Below, piece after piece: positions 1-5,418 of a stretch of DNA of 6,147 nt. The DNA is from Deltaproteobacteria bacterium (GTDB lineage: Bacteria > Desulfobacterota > DSM-4660 > Desulfatiglandales > HGW-15). A program made the position numbers and the translations under genes. Position 1 is the first letter of the stretch; each line of letters begins with the position of its first letter. The notes beneath the pieces are model-generated. The model did not search any database, had not been told where the DNA came from, and was given only the letters and a program-made list of their open reading frames with translations. The stretch is taken from positions 1 to 6,147 of the forward strand of contig DAOVAK010000184.1 in assembly GCA_030671095.1 (NCBI GenBank). Reading direction: 5' to 3'.

Positions 1-302
1 ACTGGGCTGGAACCACCAACCTCAGGGAACTGGCTTATGTTTGTAAGAATGCTACTGTCGTTGTTTCAACCGACAGTGGTCCGATGCACCTGGCCGCAGT
101 TTTCGGGACTCCAGTAGTGGCACTTTTCGGCCCTACTGCGCCCTGGCGCACCGGGCCTTATGGTGCGGCCCATAAGGTGCTGAGGGTAGACCGTGACTGC
201 AGCCCCTGTTTCGAGAAAAGTTGTGATACTGTGGAGTGCATGACAGCACTCAAGGTGGAGGATGTTTTCCAAGCTGTGGTTGAACAAGTGAATAAGGAGT
301 AG
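1..302 (+). CDS. LPS heptosyltransferase, GT9 family (C-terminal part, 5' end outside window)
   Basis: Codons run in frame from base 3 to the TAG at 300-302, giving 99 residues of a truncated protein. GT9 enzymes transfer L-glycero-D-manno-heptose from ADP-heptose to the LPS inner core at the cytoplasmic face of the inner membrane. The visible part carries the characteristic C-terminal block: the T-N-L-R-E-L-A segment, then S-T-D-S-G-P-M-H-L-A followed by G-T-P-V-V-A-L-F-G-P-T, which forms the ADP-heptose binding site in WaaC/WaaF. After it comes a four-cysteine segment (C-x2-C-x4-C-x4-C, about bases 198-240), a pattern I associate with heptosyltransferase II-like proteins. WaaF-like is more likely than WaaC-like, but the N-terminal half is missing, so no symbol is given. 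The next gene starts 3 bp after the stop, so the two are probably co-translated. Confidence 0.93.
   Translation, partial: WAGTTNLRELAYVCKNATVVVSTDSGPMHLAAVFGTPVVALFGPTAPWRTGPYGAAHKVLRVDRDCSPCFEKSCDTVECMTALKVEDVFQAVVEQVNKE
294..299 (+). promoter_or_regulatory. Ribosome binding site AAGGAG for the Trm112-like gene
   Basis: AAGGAG lies 6 bases before the ATG at 306, inside the last codons of the heptosyltransferase gene. This strong site supports translation of the 56-codon gene that follows. Confidence 0.8.
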
Positions 303-305
303 ACG

Positions 306-476
306 ATGGCTATTAGTAAAGAGTTATTGGACATTTTAGCCTGTCCAAAATGCAAGGGAGAGATTCATTTGAATGAACCAGAGGATGGTTTAATCTGTGA
401 TCAGTGCAAACTTCTCTATGAGATAAAGGATGATATTCCCATCATGCTTATTGATGAGGCCAAGCCTTTATCTTAG
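306..476 (+). CDS. Trm112-like / YcaR-type zinc-ribbon small protein
   Basis: This is a 56-residue protein starting MAISKELLDILACPKC. It has two CxxC pairs, C13-x2-C16 and C31-x2-C34, which make a treble-clef or zinc-ribbon metal site. The core I-L-A-C-P-K-C-K-G and the downstream Y-E-I-K-D-D-I-P-I-M-L-I-D-E-A match the Trm112/UPF0434 family, whose members are usually 55-70 residues. The bacterial role is not settled. Eukaryotic and archaeal Trm112 activates methyltransferases, and E. coli ycaR sits between lpxK and kdsB in a lipid A/Kdo operon. Here it lies 3 bp after a heptosyltransferase gene and has a strong AAGGAG site, so it probably belongs to the core operon. Family assignment is confident; any function in LPS assembly is inference. 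Confidence 0.93.
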   Translation: MAISKELLDILACPKCKGEIHLNEPEDGLICDQCKLLYEIKDDIPIMLIDEAKPLS

Positions 477-554
477 TTTTGCCTTGGGCTTATAGGAAAT
501 AAGCTGGCCGTAATATGACGAAAACTGTTGAATCTAAAGCAGTATTGTGATCCC

Positions 555-1685
555 GTGAAAATCGCTCTAGTCAGGAAAGATTTCTCGCCAAAAGGAGGTG
601 GCGGAGAAAGGTATTCCGTGGACTTGGCCCGAGCTTTAAGAGATTTTGGCCATGAAGTCCATGTTTTCGCCCACCGCTACGAACCGCTGAAAGGACTTTC
701 TTTTCATACCGTGGCGGTGCCGCTTAAACCCTTTGGTCTGCAAAACTGGATATTTGCCAAAAACGTTCGACTTGCCTTGAGCAGGAACGAGTTTGACATT
801 GTTAACGGTCTTTCGCAGATATATCCACAGGACATCTACCGCTTGGGTGATGGAATCCACAAACACTGGCTAACTGTCCGCCGTTCTACGATTTTCAGCC
901 ATCTTTGGGACAAGGTTTCTCCAAGACATCGTTTATTGCTCCACCTAGAAAAAAAGATATTTTCTCCTGGAAATTATAAACGTATTATCGCCAACTCTGA
1001 GCTCTGCAAGCAACACGCTATAAACTATTATCAAGTTCCCCCTCAACTCGTCGACGTGATCTTCTGCGGGGTTGATTTCGCCATTTTCAATAGTTCAGTT
1101 CGCAATGAAGGCGCTCAACTTCGCACGTCTCTAGAGATTGGCAGAGAGGCGATTGTTGTTTTATTTGTCGGAACGAATTATGCGCGGAAAGGTTTGGATA
1201 CACTCCTTCAGGCCATATCTCGGCTTAAATACAAAGAAAAATACAGATTGCTGGTTGTTGGCAAAGGCAATATCCCTCGATACGAAAGGTTAGCGCAAAG
1301 ACTCGGCTTGCAGGAGATCACCATTTTCTGCGGTTTTCAGGAACAAATGCCACCTTTCTACGGGGCGGCGGACATCTTTGTGCTGCCATCTTATTATGAT
1401 CCTTTTGGCAATGTGTGTCTCGAAGCCATGGCTTGTGGTCTTCCTGTTATTACAACGCGAGAAACTGGAGTAAGTGAGTTGATGGCCCACGGCAGATCAG
1501 GTTTTGTCATGGATCACCCCGAGAATATACCCGCCCTGGCCAACTGGCTAGAGGCTCTTGAAGATCCAGAGCTGCGCAGATCGATGGGCGCTGAAGCGCA
1601 GGAGCAGGCGGCGTTTCTGACCATCGAGAGAAATGTGAAGCGTACCATTCTCGCATATGAGAGAGTACTCGAGGATAAGACATAG
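555..1685 (+). CDS. WaaG-like glycosyltransferase, GT4 family
   Basis: Counted from GTG 555 this is 376 residues, close to E. coli WaaG (374). It is a two-Rossmann-domain (GT-B) retaining glycosyltransferase, expected to add the first hexose from a nucleotide sugar to an inner-core heptose. The N-terminal domain opens KIALVRKDFSPKGGGGER, with the glycine loop at about 14-17 and E18. The C-terminal domain has V-G-T-N-Y-A-R-K-G (about 205-213), where R211 and K212 match the donor-phosphate contacts, then D-P-F-G-N-V-C-L-E (D282 to E290). This is an EX7E-type motif with Asp in the first position, followed by A-M-A-C-G-L-P-V-I-T-T. GTG 555 is chosen because family members typically start M-K-I-A-L-V-R. 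TTG 528 would add nine residues, and neither start has a clear ribosome binding site. The kinase gene follows 3 bp downstream. WaaG function is inferred from family and neighbours; the acceptor sugar is not proven. Confidence 0.92.
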   Translation: MKIALVRKDFSPKGGGGERYSVDLARALRDFGHEVHVFAHRYEPLKGLSFHTVAVPLKPFGLQNWIFAKNVRLALSRNEFDIVNGLSQIYPQDIYRLGDGIHKHWLTVRRSTIFSHLWDKVSPRHRLLLHLEKKIFSPGNYKRIIANSELCKQHAINYYQVPPQLVDVIFCGVDFAIFNSSVRNEGAQLRTSLEIGREAIVVLFVGTNYARKGLDTLLQAISRLKYKEKYRLLVVGKGNIPRYERLAQRLGLQEITIFCGFQEQMPPFYGAADIFVLPSYYDPFGNVCLEAMACGLPVITTRETGVSELMAHGRSGFVMDHPENIPALANWLEALEDPELRRSMGAEAQEQAAFLTIERNVKRTILAYERVLEDKT

Positions 1686-1688
1686 CGA

Positions 1689-2510
1689 ATGGAAATCCAA
1701 GTGGTCCAGCAAGGAAACCTCTTTGTCAACAAGGATTTCTCAGAATTCCTCGATGCCTCAGGTTTGGACTCCTTCGATGACTTTATGCGGTTGGAAGGGA
1801 TGGTAGTCAAAAGTGCTGTTAGAGAGCGGTCAACTCAACGTTTAGAATTGGAAGGTGTCACTGTATATATCAAAAAGCATTTCTTCCCGGGGATCCGCGA
1901 AATCCTAAAGAATTTTCTTCGTTTCAGATTTCCTCTAGGAGCATTGAACGAATGGCGGGCACTTTTGGCATTTCACGCTCACAATATTCCCACCATGACT
2001 CCCATTTGTGCTGGCAGAAAACCTCTTCTTTGGAAGATCGAAAAGGAATCGTTTCTTCTTACCGATGATTTGGGTGAAGCTAGTCGTCTGGACGATTTTC
2101 TCAAGGTAAACGCCCCTATACCCTGTCGAGGTGAAGTGCTTGAGACAAAAAAGAGAATCCTCGAAAACCTGGCGGACATTACCCGGAGAATGCACAGTGC
2201 CGGCATAAACCACAGGGACTATTATCTCTGTCACATTCTCATGGACAACACAGAAAGACTCTATGTCATCGATCTTCACCGCGTCAATGTTCGTGATAAG
2301 GTTGGTAAGAGGTGGAAGGTAAAAGATCTGGCCGCTTTGCTCTTTTCGTCCCTTGAAGTGCCAGTTACCCATGGGCAAAGGCTGGCCTTTTACAAACGTT
2401 ACATGCAGATAAACCGACTCTCAGCCGATGACAAGACTCTAATCCGGCTTATTGTCAAAAAATGCAATAAAATAGCTCGACACACAGAAAAGATGTACAG
2501 AAAACGGTGA
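1689..2510 (+). CDS. waaP: LPS core heptose kinase, WaaP/RfaP-like
   Basis: This 273-residue protein is close in length to E. coli WaaP (265). WaaP phosphorylates heptose I of the inner core with ATP; the phosphate supports outer-membrane stability. The protein-kinase-like fold is visible: V-Y-I-K-K-H-F at 59-65 with candidate ATP lysines K62/K63, a candidate helix-C glutamate E88 in N-E-W-R, the catalytic loop G-I-N-H-R-D-Y-Y-L-C-H at 172-182 with D177, and the metal-binding V-I-D-L-H-R at 193-198 with D195. The catalytic loop nearly copies the WaaP signature (HRDCYICH in E. coli). R-W-K-V-K-D-L-A-A-L-L-F-S-S-L at 208-222 is also typical. The ATG lies 3 bp after the WaaG-like stop, with GAGG at 1671-1674 upstream. 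It is clearly different from the two HGDLK-type kinases further downstream. Confidence 0.93.
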   Translation: MEIQVVQQGNLFVNKDFSEFLDASGLDSFDDFMRLEGMVVKSAVRERSTQRLELEGVTVYIKKHFFPGIREILKNFLRFRFPLGALNEWRALLAFHAHNIPTMTPICAGRKPLLWKIEKESFLLTDDLGEASRLDDFLKVNAPIPCRGEVLETKKRILENLADITRRMHSAGINHRDYYLCHILMDNTERLYVIDLHRVNVRDKVGKRWKVKDLAALLFSSLEVPVTHGQRLAFYKRYMQINRLSADDKTLIRLIVKKCNKIARHTEKMYRKR

Positions 2511-2511
2511 G
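2506..2511 (+). promoter_or_regulatory. Ribosome binding site GGTGAG supporting a TTG start
   Basis: GGTGAG overlaps the TGA stop of the kinase gene (2508-2510) and lies 6 bases before TTG 2518. It supports TTG as the real start of the first GT2 gene, in agreement with the paralogue, which starts with ATG at the same aligned residue. Confidence 0.6.
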
Positions 2512-2517
2512 AAAAAG

Positions 2518-3414
2518 TTGAAGATCTCCGGATTCACAATTGCGTCCAACACCATCAGGTTTGATTACCCGGTTGTTGAAAGCATCAAATCCATCCTGCC
2601 GATTGTGGATGAATTCATAGTCAATGTTGGTCCCGACGAAGATGGCACGCTTAGCCTCATTAAGTCAATAGGAGACCCCAAGATCAAGATTATTCGTAGT
2701 CAATGGAATCCAAATCTAGACACGGGCGGCTATCTATTCGCTCAACAGACCAATATTGCCCTTTTCAACTGTACTGGGCGCTGGGCATTCTATCTGCAGG
2801 CAGATGAAGTCGTTCATGAAGAAGACCTCGCCCTGATTATGGAATATGCGGACAAGTATCAAGAGGATGATCGGGTGGAAGGGTTAGCCTTCTGGCATTT
2901 GGATTTCTGGGGAGATTACAATACGATACTAAACGTTTATCCTTACAGGGGCCAGCGGAGATGTCGGCTCATAAAACCCCATCGTTTTGTGTTGTCACGG
3001 GGAGATGCTGCTGGATTCACTGTGCACCCGAAGTATAAGGAAAAAGGTCGGAGAATCCGGGTTGTCGACACAGGAGCGCGACTGTTTCATTACGGCTATG
3101 TACGGTTGGAAGAAGTTCTGCAAGAGAAGTGGGAAAGCGTGCGGAAATTTCATAGTGAGAGACGTTTCGACAATCACAGCGTGGATTTTTATGACCTCTT
3201 CCCGAGACAATTTGCGGCGAGCTATGAAGGAACCCATCCCAAAGTCATGGCTGATAGAATAGGAAATCATCCAGTTGCTTTGGATCTGTCTTCCTCCTCG
3301 TGGCGGACTACCTTGACAAGGGAAGAAAGGTGGCTGCTGCTGAAGACACTATTCATCACCAGGGTTACTGACAGATTTTCAGGCAGGGGAAGCTACACGT
3401 TGTTAAAGCGGTGA
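2518..3414 (+). CDS. GT2-family glycosyltransferase, copy A of a paralogous pair
   Basis: This is a 298-residue inverting GT-A type glycosyltransferase. The start is TTG, which reads L-K-I-S-G-F-T aligned with ATG-initiated M-K-V-S-G-F-T in copy B. The N-terminal nucleotide-sugar half has I-V-D-E-F-I-V-N-V-G-P-D-E-D-G-T (29-44), where D40 and D42 fit the nucleotide-binding acidic site. L-Q-A-D-E-V-V-H-E-E-D (93-103) is the DXD-equivalent, similar to the L-D-A-D-E motif of LPS-core GT2 enzymes. H-Y-G-Y-V-R at 191-196 precedes a variable segment. The C-terminus carries L-D-L-S-S-S-S-W-R-T (255-264) and ends R-G-S-Y-T-L-L-K-R. No membrane segment is seen, so it probably acts peripherally at the inner membrane. 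It starts 7 bp after the WaaP-like stop, so co-translation is likely. Donor and acceptor are unknown; an outer-core hexose transfer is inferred from context. Confidence 0.88.
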   Translation: MKISGFTIASNTIRFDYPVVESIKSILPIVDEFIVNVGPDEDGTLSLIKSIGDPKIKIIRSQWNPNLDTGGYLFAQQTNIALFNCTGRWAFYLQADEVVHEEDLALIMEYADKYQEDDRVEGLAFWHLDFWGDYNTILNVYPYRGQRRCRLIKPHRFVLSRGDAAGFTVHPKYKEKGRRIRVVDTGARLFHYGYVRLEEVLQEKWESVRKFHSERRFDNHSVDFYDLFPRQFAASYEGTHPKVMADRIGNHPVALDLSSSSWRTTLTREERWLLLKTLFITRVTDRFSGRGSYTLLKR

Positions 3415-3443
3415 TGAGTGTTCTAGCCCGGATATTTCATGAA

Positions 3444-3471
3444 TTGAGACTGTTCAATAATTCAGTCCCAA
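3444..3471 (+). other. Imperfect hairpin after GT2 copy A
   Basis: TTGAGACTG (3444-3452) pairs with CAGTCCCAA (3463-3471) at eight of nine positions (A3447/C3468 mismatched) around a 10-base loop. It lies 30 bp after the GT2 copy A stop. No T-run follows, so it is not a standard intrinsic terminator; it could be an RNA-processing or attenuation element, or chance. Confidence 0.3.
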
Positions 3472-3493
3472 GATGCTTTAAAGCCTTGTCTTG

Positions 3494-3567
3494 TCTGGAT
3501 CCCCGCCTACGCGGGGATGACGGGCGATCGCGTATTATCGTCATTCCCGCGAAAGCGGGAATCTAGG
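3494..3567. repeat. REP-like inverted pair of palindromes (two 29-bp arms)
   Basis: Arm 1 (3494-3522) contains CCCCGC-CTAC-GCGGGG and arm 2 (3539-3567) contains ATTCCCGC-GAAA-GCGGGAAT. The reverse complement of arm 1 matches arm 2 at 23 of 29 positions, so the arms are inverted copies. Each also folds into its own hairpin, and 16 bp separate them. The motif GTCATTCCCGC-GAAA-GCGGGAAT is a widespread intergenic repeat type in proteobacteria and fits the ATTCCC-N8-GGGAAT pattern of neisserial dRS3. Such doublets resemble REPINs/BIMEs or MITE-like elements. Here it lies between the two GT2 paralogues, where it may affect transcript stability or termination. Structure is directly visible; mobility and genome copy number are not known. 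Confidence 0.8.
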
Positions 3568-3617
3568 GCATAGACGGAGATTTACCCCGAAATTTCCGGG
3601 CTAGTGGAACGAGAAAA

Positions 3618-4514
3618 ATGAAGGTTTCGGGATTTACTTTCATTCGGAACGCTGTTCGGCCTGATTATCCGGTGGTAGAGAGTATCTCGTCGATCTTGCC
3701 AATCGTTGATGAGTTTGTCGTCAACGTGGGGCCCGATGAGGACGGCACTCTGGATCTGATCCAATCTATTGATGATCCCAAGGTCAAGATCATTCAGAGC
3801 CAGTGGAATCCAAATATGAACAGGGGGGGCTTTATTTTCACCCAGCAGACCAACATCGCCCTGTTCAATTGTATGGGCAAGTGGGCATTTTGTCTTCAAG
3901 CGGATGAAGTTGTTCATGAAGAAGATCTGCCGATGATCGTTGCCTGTATGGATAAGTACCTGGATGATGATCGGGTGGAAGGCCTTACCCTGAGGCAACT
4001 GAACTTTTATGGTGATTACCAGACCATTATGAACGTCTACCCGTACAGGAACCGGAGACGATGCAGGATTGTGAAGCCCCACCGTTTTGCCTTATCTCGC
4101 GGAGATTCGGCCGGCTTTACGGTTTACCCGAAATTCAAAGAGAAGGGACACAGGATCCGCGTGGTTGAGACTGGAGCCAGGTTGTTTCATTACTGGAATG
4201 TGAAGTCGCAAAAGGCTTTCGAGGCGAAGCGTCAAGCTGCTCAGAGCTACTGGGGTGACAAATCTTTTCAGGACGAGGAGCTGGACTATTACCACTATTT
4301 TCCCAGGCAGTTTGTCACAGAGTATAAGGGAACACATCCAAAGGTCATGAGTAGGAGAATCAGTAAGCACCCAGTATCATTGGATCTCTCATCATCTTCC
4401 TGGCGGACCAAGTTGAGATTGGGAGAGAGGAGGCGGCTTTTGAAGACAAGGTTCGTCACCCACATTACAGATAGGTTCTCAGGAAGAGGAAGCTACAAGT
4501 TACTAAAGTATTAG
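3618..4514 (+). CDS. GT2-family glycosyltransferase, copy B of a paralogous pair
   Basis: This protein is also 298 residues and aligns with copy A without a gap, with 198 of 298 residues identical by hand count (about 66%). All core motifs are kept: V-G-P-D-E-D-G-T (37-44), L-Q-A-D-E-V-V-H-E-E-D (93-103), K-P-H-R-F-x-L-S-R-G-D (153-163), T-G-A-R-L-F-H-Y (185-192) and L-D-L-S-S-S-S-W-R-T (255-264). The H-Y-G-Y-V of copy A becomes H-Y-W-N-V, and residues 193-222 are almost unrelated between copies, while flanks are well conserved. It is probably a tandem duplicate that has diverged in acceptor or linkage specificity rather than donor use; that is inference. ATG 3618 is fixed by alignment with copy A, and the upstream ribosome site is weak (GGA at 3606-3608). 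The next kinase gene begins 13 bp after the stop. Confidence 0.88.
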   Translation: MKVSGFTFIRNAVRPDYPVVESISSILPIVDEFVVNVGPDEDGTLDLIQSIDDPKVKIIQSQWNPNMNRGGFIFTQQTNIALFNCMGKWAFCLQADEVVHEEDLPMIVACMDKYLDDDRVEGLTLRQLNFYGDYQTIMNVYPYRNRRRCRIVKPHRFALSRGDSAGFTVYPKFKEKGHRIRVVETGARLFHYWNVKSQKAFEAKRQAAQSYWGDKSFQDEELDYYHYFPRQFVTEYKGTHPKVMSRRISKHPVSLDLSSSSWRTKLRLGERRRLLKTRFVTHITDRFSGRGSYKLLKY

Positions 4515-4527
4515 GGATTATCCTCTT

Positions 4528-5349
4528 ATGAACAGAAGTCCTGGAAAAATAACCCATACGGGAGTTGTTCTCTACGGCCCCAAGAGGGAAGAATACGCGT
4601 CCGCGGTTCATACGCTTTTGAATGAAGGATTACCACCGGCTTGGGAATGGGTAAAGAGCTCTCCCAATAGCGTTGTTGCAAAACGTTTGAATCCTTCTCT
4701 TGCCTATTTCAAGGAGTTTCTGTCCAGATCTCCTCTCGAAACGATGAAAAGCCTGATTCGGGGCAGCCGATGCCAGAGAGCAATGCGTAAAGGAGCAATG
4801 ATGAGACAGAGGGGTTTCCTTACTCCAGCCGTTCTTTGTTGGGGCAAGAAAGGAAACCGTCATTTCATGATCACGGAAGGCCTCAAGGCAATCAGCCTGT
4901 TAACGTACATAGCAAAGGAGTGGGTCCCCCCTCTCGTGGGGGAGGAACTCAAGGCGAAAAGGGAACTCATCGAGAAATTCGGCAGGCAGATTGGCAACCT
5001 CCATAAAGCAGGTGTCTGCCACGGTGATTTGAAGGTCAGTAATATTCTCATTCGACAGGCAGGCAATGAAATCGATTTTTATTTTATCGATAACGAAGGG
5101 AATGAATACTTCAGAGGGAGTCCCCCAAGAAGATTGATTGAGAAGAACCTCGTTCAGATGAATAGGGCTCTGCTGCCGAATCTGAGCCAACAGGACCGAC
5201 TCCGGTTTTTTAAAACCTACAGCAAAACGTATGGCGGTTTCGCATCTTCAGATGAAAAAAAGGTAATAAAAAGAATTAGCCAAAAAACCAGGGAGAGACG
5301 GGCAAGAAAAAAAGAGAGATTAGCGAGGGCAGAGAAAAAGAGTTCATGA
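4528..5349 (+). CDS. Kdo/WaaP-superfamily LPS kinase, HGDLK type (kinase 2)
   Basis: This 273-residue protein has a protein-kinase-like fold of the Kdo/WaaP (lipopolysaccharide kinase) superfamily. A-Y-F-K-E-F at 59-64 gives the candidate ATP lysine K62. The catalytic loop is C-H-G-D-L-K-V-S-N-I-L-I (164-175) with D167 and N172, and F-I-D-N-E-G (186-191) supplies the metal-binding D188. It should phosphorylate a core sugar (Kdo or heptose) on the cytoplasmic side, but the acceptor cannot be told from sequence. It differs from the upstream WaaP-like enzyme (HGDLK instead of HRDYY) and resembles the next kinase around K-E-F and L-I-R. The C-terminus is unusual: 15 of the last 30 residues are Lys or Arg, with no predicted fold, perhaps an anchor to anionic membrane surface. 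ATG 4528 follows the GT2 stop by 13 bp; AGGG at 4513-4516 is a weak ribosome site. Confidence 0.87.
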   Translation: MNRSPGKITHTGVVLYGPKREEYASAVHTLLNEGLPPAWEWVKSSPNSVVAKRLNPSLAYFKEFLSRSPLETMKSLIRGSRCQRAMRKGAMMRQRGFLTPAVLCWGKKGNRHFMITEGLKAISLLTYIAKEWVPPLVGEELKAKRELIEKFGRQIGNLHKAGVCHGDLKVSNILIRQAGNEIDFYFIDNEGNEYFRGSPPRRLIEKNLVQMNRALLPNLSQQDRLRFFKTYSKTYGGFASSDEKKVIKRISQKTRERRARKKERLARAEKKSS

Positions 5350-5372
5350 AGAAGCAGCCGTCTGGCCTTTGA
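5346..5372 (+). other. Short frame in ATGA overlap ending in CTT TGA; possible true start of kinase 3 with +1 shift
   Basis: ATG 5346 overlaps the TGA stop of kinase 2 (5347-5349) in an ATGA arrangement, the usual sign of translational coupling. It reads only M-K-K-Q-P-S-G-L before TGA at 5370-5372. The last sense codon and stop are CTT TGA, the same six bases as the slip site of prfB (RF2). Skipping one base there joins this start to the kinase 3 frame, which is open from 5350: P-S-G-(L/F)-E-L-L-P-V-V-Y-G-G-K-A-W-N-G-V-V-M. The prfB-type upstream AGGGGG is missing and the base after TGA is A, not C, so an ordinary one-base insertion, a sequencing error or chance is at least as likely as programmed shifting. 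Confidence 0.35.
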
Positions 5373-5409
5373 ACTTTTGCCGGTGGTTTACGGTGGTAAA
5401 GCTTGGAAC

Positions 5410-5413
5410 GGAG
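5410..5413 (+). promoter_or_regulatory. Ribosome binding site GGAG supporting ATG 5419
   Basis: GGAG within AACGGAGTGGTG lies 5 bases before ATG 5419. It is the best-placed Shine-Dalgarno match in the region and is the reason this ATG is taken as the working start of kinase 3. Confidence 0.45.
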
Positions 5414-5418
5414 TGGTG

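Noticed and set aside
477..527. Possible promoter or terminator between the Trm112-like and WaaG-like genes (TAATAT at 511-516, AAGCC/GGCTT pairing)
   Set aside because: Candidate -35 elements are 21-26 bases from TAATAT, too far, and the five-base stem has a 20-base loop and no T-run.
1935..2378. A 147-codon open frame on the minus strand inside the WaaP-like gene
   Set aside because: It is antisense to the kinase catalytic region, has no family-like motif, and the sense frame explains the sequence.
2987..3262. A 91-codon plus-strand frame and a 91-codon minus-strand frame inside GT2 copy A
   Set aside because: Both are out-of-frame shadows of the GT2 gene, which aligns residue by residue with its paralogue over this stretch.
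3444..3567. Intrinsic transcription terminator between the GT2 copies
   Set aside because: Both the imperfect hairpin and the REP-like hairpins lack a following T-run, and the downstream genes continue the same pathway, so a full operon end is not supported.
3494..3567. CRISPR-like repeat-spacer unit
   Set aside because: The two arms are inverted, not direct, only two exist, and no cas gene is in the window; a REP-type doublet fits better.
3586..3600. Small palindrome CCCG...CGGG just before GT2 copy B
   Set aside because: Only four base pairs around a seven-base loop; too weak to call an operator or regulatory hairpin.
3582..4082. A 166-codon open frame on the minus strand over the start of GT2 copy B
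   Set aside because: It lies fully opposite a well-supported GT2 gene with conserved motifs, resembles no family I know, and copy A does not show an equally long antisense frame at the aligned place.
5381..5397. Direct repeat CGGTGGT twice, 10 bp apart, upstream of kinase 3
   Set aside because: Seven bases repeated once in a probably coding stretch is easily chance, and it has no link to a known binding site.
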